Source of the DNA: Siphonodentalium dalli
Lineage: Eukaryota; Mollusca; Scaphopoda; Gadilida; Siphonodentaliidae
DNA: 64,000 nucleotides
Direction of reading: 5' to 3'
Assembly: GCA_032622095.1 (NCBI GenBank)
Contig: CP136068.1
Span: 58,364,025-58,428,024 of the forward strand
Part shown: one piece after another, positions 38,501-45,109 of the stretch
Numbering within the stretch: the stretch's first letter is position 1
Layout of the letters: every line of letters begins with the position of its first letter
Notes under the pieces: model-generated
What the model saw: the letters and a program-made list of their open reading frames with translations, nothing else
Told to the model about the DNA's origin: nothing
Database searches by the model: none
Position numbers and translations under genes: made by a program

Positions 38501-41500
38501 CGTCCGGATTGACCACTTGTCGTCCATGTCCGTCTCTCCATCCGTCCGTCTGTCTGTAGACACTTTACGCATGGTGCGATAACTCAAACATTTTCTATAC
38601 AATCGGAACCAAATTTTGTATATGAGTTTCCAGCCCAAAATACAGATCAATATTTTTTTTACAGAGTAATGGCCCTTTTTTTTAATTAGAATTCACGCAT
38701 GCTGCAATAACTAAAAACAAATTTATCTGAATGGAACCAAATTTTGTATATGAGTTCAGCCCAAAATACAGATCAAGATTTTTTTTACAGAGTTATGGCC
38801 CTTTTTTTTTACTTAGAATTCACGCATGCTGCAATAACTAAAAACAAATTTATCTGAATGGAACCAAATGGTATGTGAGTTTCTCAGTCCAAAATACAGG
38901 GAGTTATGGCCCTTTTTAGAAAAAAATAAAAAAAATGTTTTTTATTTTTGTTAGATTTTACTCCTTGTTTATAAATCATTATAATTTTTAATTTCCAGGT
39001 TTTTGATGAACTACCTCTTACCCCCTATCATTTTTGGTACCAATCAGTTGATCGATTTGGAAAATATAAACCTTTTTTACCCATTTCATGTCATTTAAAC
39101 TTTTCCATTAGTATATAACTATTATTTTGATATCTGACATGGCAAATGGCAAAAAAAACTAAAAAAACTGCTTGCACTATTGAAGTGCTGACAGTTTAGT
39201 TGTTATATTAACCCTTCTCTCTCGATCCATAAATTCAAGTAATTTGTGTTATTGTGTACATTTGTCAATACTACTTAACTACATTTTATTGCACTCCTAT
39301 GCGCGATTTCCATTGAAAACGCTGTTAATTAAAAATGGTAATGTCACTAGTGAATTATTTAATTTCCTGTGACATCATTTACGTTACATCGCTTACTGAT
39401 CTAGACTGAATTTTCGATGGTTGATCTTTCTCCACATTGGGACTTTCATGCATTAATTCTGTGTGTTTTAATCATATTTGGCGAACCAAATTGATGCAGA
39501 AGTGTAATAAATAGAGTAATCAATTTTGTTCCGAGAATTATGTTCAATAATTCACTCAAGGCAAGAGACGTTTGGGTAAGAAACTTGTGCGCTAACGCAC
39601 ACTCATTTCTTACAGACGTCTCTCGCATCACGTGAATTATTTAACGTAATTCTCCAAACCAATTGATTACTCTCTATATATTCTATAATTCAACATCATA
39701 TCTCTAGATTATGATTCCGATCATATAGCAATTAACTAATTAACTCTCGCCAAGGGATGGGTTAAACATCTGCTGATCATGATCGGCTTCTCGTCTGAGG
39801 TATATTTCATAAAAAAACATTAGTTGTGAATTCAGTTTTATTAAACTGTTAGCTTTAAACCTTGGTGTTTGAAATTTTGATACATGCATATCATTTCCAG
39901 GTTAGAAAGTTACAGCCGTAACAAATAAGTTCACACATAACTTTCACACCAATTTTTCAATCTTTTAAAAGTAGTCATAAGGACAAGTAACATATACAAA
40001 CTCTGCTTTATATTGCCAAAATAATAAGATTTTATATACTTTTGTAAATTAAATGTCATTTCTTTATGATCCACTATATAATCATATCATTTGAGAAATT
40101 ACAGATCATTGTGTTTTTTAGCTCAACTTGACAAAGTCAAGTTTGGGCTATTGCTATGGGTTCGTCGTCCATCATCTGTGCGTCCAACTGTGATCCGTTA
40201 ATAATTTCCATTAGCAAACCCTACAGGCCACATCCCTAACGATCGTCCCCAAACTTCATACGGATCATCAGGGTGACCTCTAGATGGGAGCTTAACAAAT
40301 TTTCCGAATTCTGTTAAAAAAACATATTTGATTTCACATTTGAATCCATCAGCACACCCTGCAGCTCACAAATGTTTTAATAATTCACAGGCATATATGG
40401 GATCACCTCTATATGGGAACTTTTGAATTTGAACGATTTTCGATTTAAAACATGGCAGCTGGCATCCATCTTGGATTTTACTCTTTGCTTCACTAAAGAC
40501 TTTGGCACACCATACAGGCCACATCCCTCATCCGATCGTCACCAAGCTTCATATGGGTCTTTAATAGAGGTGACCTCTAGATGGGAGCAGCCATCTTTGA
40601 TTTCACTCTTAGTATGAATAAGTCCCTTAGCACACCCTACATATCACATCTTTCATCCGATCATCACCAAACTTCATACGGATCTTCGGTGTGAACTCTT
40701 GATGGGAACTACCATTTTTACCCAATTCTGGTAAAAAACATGGCCGCCAGTAGCCATCTTTGATTTTACTCTTTGTATGACTAAATTTTTTAGCACACCC
40801 TACAGGTCACATCTCTCATCTGATCGTCACCAAAATTTCATATGGATCCTTGGGGTGACCTCCAAATGGGAGATTACCATTTTATCCGAATTCTGTTAAA
40901 AACATGGCTGCCATTGGCCATCTTTTATTTTACTCCATGTATAACAAAATCACTAAGCACACCCTACAGTCCACATCTCTCATCTGAACGTCACCAAATT
41001 GCATAATATATCTTTGGGGTGACCTGTAGATGGGAGCTTACTATTTTTTCTGAATTCTGTTAGAAAAACATGGCCGCTAGTGGCCATATTGGATTTCACA
41101 ATTGATTCCATCGGCACACCCACAATTATTGGCAAAATGATTTGAAAATTTACAGGCAATGCCACATGTTTGGGATCACCTCTAGATTGGAGCTATCAAA
41201 TTTGAACAGATTTTAATGAAAAACATGGTCACTGGCAAACATCTTGGATTTTACTCTTTGCATCACTAAATACCCTAGAGACCAAATCCTATTATCACCA
41301 AACTTCATTTGGATCCTCGTGGTGACCTCTAGATTGGTGCTTACCATTTTTTCCGAATTCTGCCAGCAGCCTTCTTGGATTTAACATTTTGCATCACTAA
41401 ATGCATTGCCACATCGATCGTCTGATCATCACCAAACTTCATATTGATCCTCGGGGTGACCCCTAGAATACATAGACATATCAAGTCATCACCAAACTTC

Positions 41501-44500
41501 ATATTGATCCTCGGGGTAACCTCTAGAATACATAGACATATCAAGTTTCCACATCTTCTTAACCGTTCCTTTAACTGTAACATTTGACATTAGCTCCTCT
41601 CCAAGTTGAGCTTCAGTGTCATTGACACTTTCATTGTTCATTGTTCCACTGTGTGTGGAGCCAGCTAGGGTTCGGACAAACCAGCCATGGAAAACAGAGT
41701 GCCCTCATCGCCCTCGGGACTACCATGCATGGTTTGACGGTTCGTTAAGCGTTTCCAGTTGGCCCACTGCATGCCCTCTTCAAAAAGAGTGAATATAACT
41801 TGTTTTCATTGTTGTTGACAATTATGAACACAGTGTACATGATGTATAAAAACCCTGGTGATTTCCCTATGATACATCCAGTGTGTTTAATCGTAATTCC
41901 GTGGTGGCCAGCTGCACAGCGACAGTTTTTATGTCAAATTGTGTTAGTCTGTACATGTGCCATGTGGTCATGACTTTTATCAATAGCATGAACTTGCCAC
42001 GTTGAAGACACCAGAGAAAAATACACAGCTCACTTTGTACATTGTTGATACAAATATATATGCTCATTTGGACCCTGATAATACTTCCAATTCAGTTCAT
42101 TGTCCCCCAACATTCCATTGGAGGACTATAGTAATGATCCTCGTCCATCTGTGCGTCCATCCATCTGAAACTTTGTCCGAGCCTGTATTCTGTCATTTTC
42201 TAGTCAATTTTTTAAAACATGGCACATATAGAAAACAGCATGGGAACCTGCGATTTTGAGGTCGGTCGGACTCATTTTGGCAGAGATATTGCCCTTTTTC
42301 GACATAGAATCATACATCCTGGGACAAATCTTTTGTCCAACTCGGTATTCCGTCATTTTCCTGTAAATTTGTTTAAAACTTGGCACAGATGTCAACTATC
42401 ATGGGAACCTGCACACATATGATTTTGAATTCAGTCGGAGTCATTTTGGTGGAGTTATTAGCCTTTTTCGACATAGAATCTTACATTCTGGGACTCATCT
42501 TTTGTCCAAGCCTGTATTCCTTCATTTTCCAGTCAATTTTTTAAAAACTTGGCACAGATGGCAACCAGTATGGGAACCTGCGCACCAGCTATTTTGAGTT
42601 CAGTTGAAGTCATTTTGGCTGAGTTATTGCCATTTTTTTACATCGATTTTAGAGTTATTTACCCTTTTTCGACACACTGATATGCAACTTATTTATTGAA
42701 TATGCATGGGTGTAATCATTGTTTCAGATAGCCATTATCAGACAAAAACAGTCTGCATGAATTCATATAATTGGTAAATAGAAGCCTAAATATCACTGGT
42801 ACAGCATTAAACACCCTGTGCCACTGCATTCTCTTATATATGTGAGTCTCCCTTAGGGAGCCTATCATATATAAGAAAATTCACTGGCTTGTAAGGTCAA
42901 GGTAAATATTGTTAGGCTAATGTATTCTCTTTTATATGTGAGGCTCCCTATGGGAGATTTGCATATATATAAAAGAATGCATTGGCACAGGGTTTTTTTC
43001 CAAAATTTCTGGAAGCTCCAGTCATGGAAGTGTTAAACAGATATGCTCCAAATTCGCTCTCGATTAGTTCAGTTTTTTCTTGGGGGGGAAACCCCCACCT
43101 GCGATACCCCTCCCACATCCTCTCGCTTCGTGCCTCGTTATTGTACCCCCATCATCAATAATTGAACTTGCCTTTTCGATTCTGTCTACACCCATGAGTC
43201 CATAGTGTATGTTTGAGATAAAACTGTAACAATTGATGGTTGATAGATCTAAGCATGGTCAAATGTTCACAGTTTAAAATATTTATAAACTACCATTAAA
43301 TAGTTTTATTATTTGTATGACAGGTATGGGTGTGGAATTGAGGCTTGCTGCCATGGAGACAAACTGGCCTTACTACACTGGATTTGGTTTGCCATTAGCT
43401 GTGATGACATCACTTCCTTCATCACATGTCATTGGCGGGTGTGTCTTCTCAACGCTGTTTCCATTATTTATTATTAGTGCAAACGAAGCCAGAGAACCAT
43501 CTGAAAGTTTGTGAGTACCCTTTTCATACTGTTTATAAAGGTGGCGCCCACATAGCCAGGGAACTATCTAAAGGTTTGTGAGTGCCCTCTTCATACTGTT
43601 TATAAAAGTGATGCCGACATAGCCAGGGAATGATCTAAAAGTTTGTGGGTGCCCACTTCTTACCATTTATAAAGGTGGCACCCACATAGCCAGGCATCCA
43701 TTTTAAAGTTTGTGAGTGCCGTCTTCATACTCTTTATGGCCAGATATCTCAGCAGACTGAACACCTCATGCCTTAACTGGAATAGGTGCCCTTTCTTTCC
43801 AAGTGTACCACGGGATGTAGATCATGGACAATTGTTAAGGCCACACCTGGTATACGAACATTCAGAGAAAAAAAATTAAATACAGAAGAAAAAAAAACCT
43901 TTGAATCACCAAAATGATCAACAAGCCATGGAGCTATACAATAATTTCACAAGATTAGTGATAGTTTGTTTTAAATATGGTACGGCTTTTCAAAGAGTCT
44001 GACTGAGATCTTGTTGTCGTGTGAATAGGTGGTCTCTTTATGCGACTATTACAGACAAATCTGAATGTGCACAAAGGATGCTCTTATTAGATTAGTGAAA
44101 ATATTGTTTTATTACATACAAGTTGTATTCTTATTTCCAGGTAAGGTAAGGTTATTTTTGACAGTTTTAGGGCTTTCCTGGCTTCATTTTTGGAGACTCC
44201 GAATGACCTACCTAATTTCTGTCAATGGCAAAATCAAGCCTTGAAATAGTGTGCCTGTCATTTGCAGAATGAGGTCCCCAGAGGGTGAATTTAGTGATGC
44301 TATCCCGCATAGCGGGATATCATCACCAAATTCACCCCCTGGGAACCTCATTCTGCTGAGGTGTAAGCAGAATGAGCTCCCCAGAGGGTGAATTTTGTGA
44401 TGCTAGCCCGCTATGCAGGGTAGCATCACTAAATTCACCCTCTGTGGACCTCATTCTGCAAATGACAGACACGCTATTTCAAGGCTATTGTTAATAGCAG

Positions 44501-44700
44501 CATGCCCCAGAAATCATATTATGAGGTAATGATTGCACTTTCCTATCTCTTGCAGTGACATTCCAATCAAGATCTTTACTCCTGTGGTCAGACTGCTTAA
44601 TCTGCTAATACATCATTCACATAGAAGAATTTTAACAGCACCAAAACGTAACGTGAGCACAACATCACCAAGGAAGTCATCATCACCAGAAAGCAGGTAG
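10968..44700 (+). CDS. EI24: EI24 (etoposide-induced 2.4 homologue), C-terminal four coding exons
   Basis: EI24/PIG8, called EPG-4 in nematodes, is a multi-pass endoplasmic-reticulum membrane protein. It is needed for autophagosome maturation and was first found as a p53-induced gene. Four exons (10968-11084, 28715-28826, 43324-43510, 44556-44700) join in one frame: 561 nt, 186 residues plus TAG. All introns are GT-AG. Recognisable family blocks, in order, are DIADAAYMKSRGKPRLPN, LLYALYAFEYKWFNMG, NWPYYTGFGLPLAVMTSLPS and FPLFIISANEA. They match the order in vertebrate EI24 as I recall it. Hydrophobic segments fall in exons 1, 2, 3 and 4, consistent with a polytopic protein ending in a short Ser/Pro/Lys-rich cytosolic tail. 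Vertebrate EI24 is about 340 residues, so roughly the N-terminal 150 must lie on exons left of the window. Introns 1 and 2 (17.6 and 14.5 kb) are swollen by transposable elements. Expression is untested here. Confidence 0.93.
11085..12094. other. EI24 intron 1, first kilobase, no repeat recognised
   Basis: AT-rich intronic sequence. A short ACGTAGCACGTCACGTGT stretch near 11461 is GC-richer, and I see no coding block or repeat family in it. Confidence 0.5.
12095..12440 (+). mobile_element. Pearl-like family H (AGCTCACCTG), short copy
   Basis: The 5' hairpin AGCTCACCTGAGACGAAGTC pairs with TCTCCGGTGGAGCT and is followed by GTCCGTCCGTCCGTC. About two monomers follow, with TTCATATTTGGTATGAGGGT and CAGATTTGTTCAA landmarks. 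It is very similar to the longer copy starting at 18255. The 3' end is lost in AT-rich sequence. Confidence 0.75.
12441..12660. repeat. AT-rich low-complexity tract and G19 homopolymer
   Basis: A long A/T-only stretch (TTTAATAAATATTTG-type) is followed by 19 consecutive G at 12611-12629. Such a G run can form a quadruplex and its length may be mis-assembled. Confidence 0.8.
12681..12895 (+). repeat. Left copy of a direct repeat flanking the 974-bp duplication
   Basis: Sequence from GGAGAAAAGATGAACTGACA to GAGTGTATTCATGTCATTCA is repeated at 14122-14322 with few differences; the left copy has an extra TAATACCAGTATC-type segment. The two copies bracket the templated insertion at 13147-14120, suggesting both arose in one rearrangement. 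Confidence 0.85.
13009..13105 (+). repeat. Hairpin MITE family J, partial copy 1
   Basis: Contains AGTGTGTCTGGCATTTGTAG, GAATGAGGTTCCCAGAGG, GCTAGCATCGCC and the inverted GAGGACCTCATTCTGC. It belongs to the palindromic family also found at 14400, 19125, 19810, 44255 and 57135. Confidence 0.65.
13147..14120 (+). repeat. 974-bp near-identical duplicate of 7777-8750
   Basis: Offset is exactly 5370 bp at both ends, so there is no net indel. I count about five mismatches (near 13160, 13230, 13308, 13333 and 13466). The segment is not a natural element: it starts inside a monomer of element C, runs through the ends of C, B and A and stops inside the L2-like LINE 3' UTR. It was therefore copied as a block after the whole nest had formed. 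The right junction shares GTTT with both partners and the left junction shares AAGA. Confidence 0.9.
14121..14325 (+). repeat. Right copy of the flanking direct repeat
   Basis: Begins GGGAGAAAAGATGAACTGAC directly at the end of the 974-bp block and matches 12680-12895. Differences are a 13-bp deletion and a few substitutions. Confidence 0.85.
14398..14572 (+). repeat. Hairpin MITE family J, copy 2
   Basis: Repeated inverted segments GTCCCCAGAGGGTGAATTT and TTCACCCTCTGGGAACCTCA surround TGATGCTACCCCACATAGTG. The right end is CACTATTTCAAGGCTTG, the family's terminal motif. The transcript would fold into one or two long hairpins. Confidence 0.75.
14573..15077. other. Intron 1, nothing recognised
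   Basis: AT-rich sequence. A minus-strand open frame at 14841-15146 has no recognisable motif and overlaps the DIRS-gag-like region read on the other strand. Confidence 0.45.
15078..15362 (+). pseudogene. Possible DIRS-type gag remnant
   Basis: Two frames show INDKLANIVDKWHGERAER and then ARPENCHKLDVVCVNPEIF. The pattern of a short helical region followed by RPENC..L.V..VNPEIW recurs in ORF1 proteins of DIRS-like retroelements from molluscs and cnidarians, as I remember them. Frameshift and stops show it is inactive. The assignment rests on a short motif and is tentative. Confidence 0.4.
15363..17479. other. Intron 1, no gene or repeat recognised
   Basis: About 2.1 kb of AT-rich sequence with short open frames on both strands but no recognisable domain, tandem array or element terminus. 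Confidence 0.45.
17480..17504 (+). repeat. 25-bp inverted repeat, left partner
   Basis: Begins GGGCTCTTTCACGTTAAA and ends GGTTGAC. Its exact reverse complement (25/25) lies at 24577-24601. The pair could be the termini of a 7.1-kb DNA transposon. No clear target duplication is seen (GGTATT outside left, ACTTAT outside right). Confidence 0.8.
17505..18254. other. Interior next to the 25-bp repeat, TTCTCGGAGAGGACA motif
   Basis: No coding block. The motif ATTCTCGGAGAGGACA near 18034 recurs at about 23847 and 24007, and as TGTCCTCTCCGA near 23501. This supports a shared subterminal repeat inside the pair at 17480 and 24601. Confidence 0.5.
19125..19388 (+). repeat. Hairpin MITE family J, copy 3
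   Basis: The left end CAAGCCTGAATTTAGTGTGT and right end CACTAAATTCAGGCTTG are inverted. Inside are TTGCAGAATGAGGTCCCCAG and the inverse GGGGACCTCATTCTGCAA. A central segment near 19220-19280 is unrelated. Confidence 0.75.
19810..19930 (+). repeat. Hairpin MITE family J, partial copy 4
   Basis: Has CCCCCAGAGGGTGAGGTGAA, TGATGCTAGCCCACC and the right end GGGGACCTCATTCTGCAAAG with ACACTTAATACAGGCTTG. The left terminus is missing. Confidence 0.65.
19950..20525 (+). repeat. Local tandem duplication of about 330 bp
   Basis: Two direct copies (about 19950-20285 and 20286-20525) share CTTAACCACCAC, TTATTTTTCAAAGAAAA, a run of 11 G, GTATATTGATATTACTAGAT, TAGAGGGGGTGGAGTTTTG and TTTCATGCCTGATACAACAT. 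The second copy has an internal deletion. Confidence 0.8.
21509..21905 (+). repeat. Pearl-like family G fragment (GTACACAT type)
   Basis: Starts with half of the family G hairpin (TATGTATGGTACACATAG), then GTCCGTCCGTCTGTC and monomers with GCATGATGCAATAACTC, GGAACTGAATTTTG and TCGACTTAGA. It is truncated at the right. Confidence 0.6.
21960..22980. other. Intron 1, no gene or repeat recognised
   Basis: About 1 kb of AT-rich sequence. A loose repeat of TTGGTCATGGTTGA with AGAAGATTAACATTGA (near 22266 and 22618) suggests an old tandem, but nothing classifiable. Confidence 0.4.
22985..23217 (+). repeat. Dispersed repeat with palindromic terminus, copy 2
   Basis: Shares AATTTGTGTTATTATGTACA, AGATTATGATTCCAATCATA and the end GGGTGGGTTAAACATCTGCC with the copies at 9025, 39206 and 54905. 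The terminal palindrome has decayed. Confidence 0.6.
23218..24576. other. Intron 1 with TTCTCGGAGAGGACA subrepeats
   Basis: No protein domain recognised. The TTCTCGGAGAGGACA motif occurs twice forward (about 23847 and 24007) and once inverted (about 23501). ACGGAATTTCT also occurs twice (near 24030 and 24220). These may be subterminal repeats of the putative element bounded at 24601. Confidence 0.5.
24577..24601 (-). repeat. 25-bp inverted repeat, right partner
   Basis: Exact reverse complement of 17480-17504 (GTCAACCTTTAACGTGAA then AGAGCCC). Confidence 0.8.
24985..25211 (+). pseudogene. DIRS-like retrotransposon, RNase H region, left part
   Basis: Translation gives LSNSNHVAY, then after a frameshift GGTYGYVHSITQQIWIWCIE, then RNIWLPVSHISGKENREAEK and TERQLMPHYF. 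This is the RNase H region of DIRS-type tyrosine-recombinase retrotransposons, with landmarks D...T..Y, GGT, IW.WC, HI.GK.N.EAD.LSR and TEWQL. A stop replaces the residue after LS. The protein breaks at 25211 and resumes at 26745 after a family D element. The element lies in EI24 intron 1. Confidence 0.75.
25212..26744 (+). mobile_element. Pearl-like family D element, copy 2, inserted in a DIRS-like element
   Basis: Starts AGTCGAGTTTTTCACAAACT and ends GCATCTTAGATGCGTAACTC, TTGTT. The core has 161-bp monomers, with a 322-bp dimeric periodicity visible in the near-identical blocks starting about 25735 and 26057. When 25212-26744 is removed, the DIRS frame reads on without shift or stop across the site (HYF, Ala, GIINIW). 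There is therefore no target duplication. Minus-strand open frames of up to 151 codons are monomer translations, not genes. Confidence 0.88.
26745..27640 (+). pseudogene. DIRS-like retrotransposon, RNase H end and tyrosine recombinase start
   Basis: Reads GIINIWSIPQIDMLASRLN, YVTWKPDPDA, then frameshifted PPFNIVSNVLRKARQDASRV and the pattern W.T..WF..L...LIDF..LLP. A recombinase N-terminal region follows, KKQHLVYLDKWLRYTRKQ with FLVSMVDEGFNYSS. Further frameshifts give FLQGVFIKQLSFPRYKEIW and LSFKQLTQNFLALF. The order of RNase H then tyrosine recombinase is diagnostic of DIRS/Ngaro-type elements. The catalytic half of the recombinase is not recognisable. A short duplication, GGCAAAAATCAACCAAAAA, sits near 27190-27245. 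Confidence 0.75.
27641..28714. other. End of EI24 intron 1, no feature recognised
   Basis: AT-rich sequence. A short repeated phrase, GGAAATG(A)TTGAAAGG next to CTCAACTGGCATCAT, occurs near 28000 and 28430. No domain was recognised. The right end gives the exon acceptor CTCTGATTTCAG. Confidence 0.45.
28715..28826 (+). CDS. EI24: EI24 exon b (112 nt, phase 0/1)
   Basis: Acceptor ATCTCTGATTTCAG, donor ATATGG|GTGAGTT. It encodes GNLFTYLPIPLIGQVISVF, then HLCLLYALYAFEYKWFNM and the first base of a Gly codon completed by exon c. It is one hydrophobic helix followed by the conserved Y.FEYRWFN-like motif. A longer open frame in another phase covers 28480-28806 but is not the gene. Confidence 0.92.
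28920..30808 (+). repeat. Left arm of the giant inverted repeat
   Basis: Pairs with 33160-34828. It carries about 235 bp (around 29530-29770) that the right arm lacks, including 34 consecutive C. An open frame at 30062-30457 has a counterpart in the right arm, but the two differ mostly by amino-acid-changing substitutions. Confidence 0.88.
29533..29566 (+). repeat. C34 homopolymer
   Basis: Thirty-four consecutive C, present only in the left arm. On the minus strand it is a G run capable of quadruplex formation. Length is unreliable in most sequencing. Confidence 0.95.
30809..32444 (+). repeat. Degenerate minisatellite, left half (forward orientation)
   Basis: Loose units of about 40-50 bp follow GTGACTATATGGTCATGGGT, GAGGTGTATATGTATACA. 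Long open frames occur on both strands because the unit is poor in stops; they are not genes. Confidence 0.8.
32445..32529. repeat. Central palindrome of the foldback
   Basis: GGGTGGCTATCGCTTTCCAC (32445-32464) is followed by a 45-bp spacer and its perfect complement (32510-32529). The surrounding minisatellite switches orientation here, so this is the symmetry centre. Confidence 0.95.
32530..33159 (-). repeat. Degenerate minisatellite, right half (inverted orientation)
   Basis: The same minisatellite as 30809-32444, read on the minus strand (CCATGACCATACAGTCACT-type units). It is about 1 kb shorter, so repeats were lost here or gained on the left. Confidence 0.8.
33160..34828 (-). repeat. 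Right arm of the giant inverted repeat
   Basis: Reverse complement of 28920-30808, ending GGGCTCCCTAACTA. It lacks the C34 segment of the left arm. Confidence 0.88.
35093..35998 (+). mobile_element. Pearl-like family E element, copy 1, carrying an rRNA fragment
   Basis: The 5' end GTCCCCCAAAAA pairs with TTCGGGGGAC and is followed by TATTAAAATAGCCGGTGTC and GTCCGTGTG. A 28S rRNA fragment (35157-35327) interrupts the microsatellite. Monomers follow, with GGATGATAACTTTAGTTTCG, AAGTTCGAATATGGG, GAGAGTTATGGCCC and TACTTAGAATCTTG. The 3' end is GGTTCGGGGGACACTG, hairpin GCCGAGCGGC, CTTTTATT. The copy at 49547 has the same ends without the rRNA. Confidence 0.8.
35157..35327 (-). pseudogene. Antisense 28S rRNA 3'-terminal fragment captured in a mobile element
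   Basis: Read on the minus strand, the segment contains CGTAAAATCATTCGTAGACG, ACCTAGTTCTCGGTCGGGGT, GTCGTAAGCAGTAGAGCAGC and GATCTGTTGAGACTTAGCC. These are the well-known end of invertebrate 28S rRNA. About 170 bp are present, including some of the GC-rich expansion segment next to it. It sits inside the GTCC microsatellite block of the family E element, where the paralogue at 49547 has only GTCCGTCCGTTCGTC. It is not an rRNA gene. A plus-strand open frame through it is coincidental. Confidence 0.82.
36005..36655. other. Intron 2, no gene recognised
   Basis: Contains irregular repeats of TTAGCATTCG and AACATTCGCTTAG near 36150-36260 but nothing classifiable. Confidence 0.45.
36656..37960 (+). 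pseudogene. Decayed L2-like LINE, reverse-transcriptase region
   Basis: Across three frames the order of reverse-transcriptase blocks is clear: NDILCASDEGKVSIISFLDL, then YGVLQGSVLEPVL. The catalytic YADD-type box is corrupted to YTDGMKLYF. LKLNEEKTEVMICGTDSR, CINLGGTTFSTCYKNLGV, LDYSNPLLAGATKKEIEKL and a WLPI-like stretch follow. At least four frameshifts and several stops show long inactivity. It inserted in the sense orientation in EI24 intron 2. The 5' part of the element is missing. Confidence 0.82.
38133..38465 (+). repeat. AGCTCAAC-family short degenerate copy
   Basis: Has a degraded 5' hairpin (AGTTCATGAAGTCACGTTTG, AGCTATTGCC), a short GTCCGTGCGTGC tract, and two monomers with AACATGACAGCCAG and TCTTGGATTTTACTCTTT. 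Confidence 0.6.
38470..38935 (+). repeat. Pearl-like family G copy (GTACC type)
   Basis: Starts ATGTGTACCCTTACCATACG, then TCCGTCTCTCCATCCGTCC and monomers with GCGATAACTCAAACATTTTC, AACCAAATTTTGTATATGAG and GAGTTATGGCCC, each about 125-130 bp. The right end is not defined. Confidence 0.65.
39206..39797 (+). repeat. Dispersed repeat with palindromic terminus, copy 3
   Basis: Shares AATTTGTGTTATTGTGTACA, AGATTATGATTCCGATCATA and the end GGGATGGGTTAAACATCTGC, TGATCATGATCGGC. An unrelated segment of about 330 bp, containing a palindrome-like AAGAAACTTGTGCGC region, lies inside it. Confidence 0.55.
39798..40119. other. Intron 2, nothing recognised
   Basis: AT-rich, no repeat landmark or coding block. 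Confidence 0.5.
40120..41635 (+). mobile_element. Pearl-like AGCTCAAC-family element, copy 1 (diverged subtype)
   Basis: The 5' hairpin AGCTCAACTTGACAAAGTCA/AGTTTGGGCTATTGC is followed by a short GTCC-type tract. About nine diverged monomers of 140-160 bp carry GGCACACCCTACAG, CATCCGATCGTCACCAAAC, GGTGACCTCTAGATGGGAGC and AAACATGGCCGCC. The 3' end is CAAGTTGAGCT, hairpin AGTGTCATTGACACT, TTCATT. Both termini are present, so this is a full-length non-autonomous copy. Confidence 0.8.
41636..42111. other. Intron 2, nothing recognised
   Basis: No repeat landmark; a pyrimidine-rich and GC-moderate stretch without a recognisable coding block. Confidence 0.45.
42112..42680 (+). mobile_element. Pearl-like family F copy (GTCCCCCAACATT)
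   Basis: The 5' end GTCCCCCAACATTCCATTGG, AGGACTATAGTAATGATCC resembles families B and E (shared GGAGGACTAT). A GTCC-type tract and monomers of about 180 bp follow (TGTCATTTTCTAGTCAATTT, AACATGGCACA, ATGGGAACCTGCG, GAGTCATTTTGG, CCTTTTTCGACATAGAAT). No clear 3' terminus. Confidence 0.65.
42813..42993. mobile_element. 181-bp MITE made of two hairpins
   Basis: Terminal inverted repeats ACCCTGTGCCA at both ends extend as inverted TGCATTCTCTTATATAT. Inside are two separate stem-loops. One is CTTATATATGTGAGTCTCCC facing GGGAGCCTATCATATATAAG; the other is CTTTTATATGTGAGGCTCCC facing GGGAGATTTGCATATATA. A related half occurs near 8997-9030. No target duplication is evident. Confidence 0.75.
43324..43510 (+). 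CDS. EI24: EI24 exon c (187 nt, phase 1/2)
   Basis: Acceptor TTATTTGTATGACAG, donor AAAGTTT|GTGAGTACC. It encodes MGVELRLAAMETNWPYY, then TGFGLPLAVMTSLPSSHVIG and GCVFSTLFPLFIISANEARE, ending PSES plus two bases of Phe. It contains the most conserved family blocks: NWPYY.GFGLPL and FPLFIISANEA. The last 24 bases are the start of a 67-bp tandem duplication that continues into the intron. Confidence 0.95.
43487..43739 (+). repeat. 67-bp tandem repeat duplicating the exon c splice donor
   Basis: Copies start at 43487, 43554, 43621 and 43688 (AGCCAG landmark), exactly 67 bp apart; the fourth is partial. Each holds the exon end and the donor: GTGAGT at 43511, 43578 and 43712, and GTGGGT at 43645. 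Only the first copy is coding. Confidence 0.93.
43980..44090 (+). repeat. 105-bp dispersed repeat, copy 1
   Basis: CTTTTCAAAGAGTCTGACTG, AGATCTTGTTGTC and ACAGACAAATCTGAATGTGC match 47728-47832 in the same orientation. Unclassified. Confidence 0.75.
44255..44492. repeat. Hairpin MITE family J, copy 5 (best full copy)
   Basis: The left end CAAGCCTTGAAATAGTGTGC is inverted at the right as CACGCTATTTCAAGGCTAT. The arms contain GCAGAATGAGGTCCCCAGAG and GGTGAATTTAGTGATGCTA, and two internal hairpins share GCTGAGGTGTAAGC at the centre. It lies in EI24 intron 3. Confidence 0.8.
44556..44700 (+). CDS. EI24: EI24 exon d, last coding exon with TAG stop
   Basis: Acceptor CCTATCTCTTGCAG. The first base completes Phe, then DIPIKIFTPVVRLLNLL, IHHSHRRILTAPKRNV, STTSPRKSSSPESR and TAG (44698-44700). 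The position matches the last hydrophobic segment and the variable Ser/Pro-rich tail of vertebrate EI24. The tail is basic and shorter than the vertebrate one. Confidence 0.9.
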
Positions 44701-45078
44701 CACCCGGTTGTACAAGCTTTAACTTAATTTTGTGTAGACTCTGACCATTTTTGACTGAGACAATATTTGAGACTTATCAAAGAAATGATTAACCTTAACA
44801 TAGTGCAATAGAGAAGCAGATTTGAGATCAATGTTTGAAGTCTGACTTCAACAACTTCTCCTAATTCTAAATGTTCAGAGATGCCCAAACACGGCAAACT
44901 ACAAGAATAAGCTGTAGTTCTCAGAATGTGTCATATTTAACATATGATAAAAATTATGTTGTGTTAGGCCTAGGTGTGATGTTGCTGCAATCTTTGTTAC
45001 TGACAATTTAGTGTAAGTTTTATTTATTATACACTCAACCATCATTTATAAAAAAAATCACAGTTAAATAAATTATGA

Positions 45079-45080
<2 letters not shown>
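44701..45080 (+). other. Probable EI24 3' UTR
   Basis: Follows the stop codon without recognisable repeats. The first AATAAA is at 45067-45072, directly before a C30 tract; another is at 45251-45256. The actual cleavage site is unknown. Confidence 0.5.
45067..45072 (+). terminator. Candidate polyadenylation signal AATAAA
   Basis: Canonical hexamer 367 bp after the EI24 stop. It is followed at once by a C30 run, which would be an unusual downstream element, so the site at 45251 is an alternative. Confidence 0.4.
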
Positions 45081-45109
<29 letters not shown>

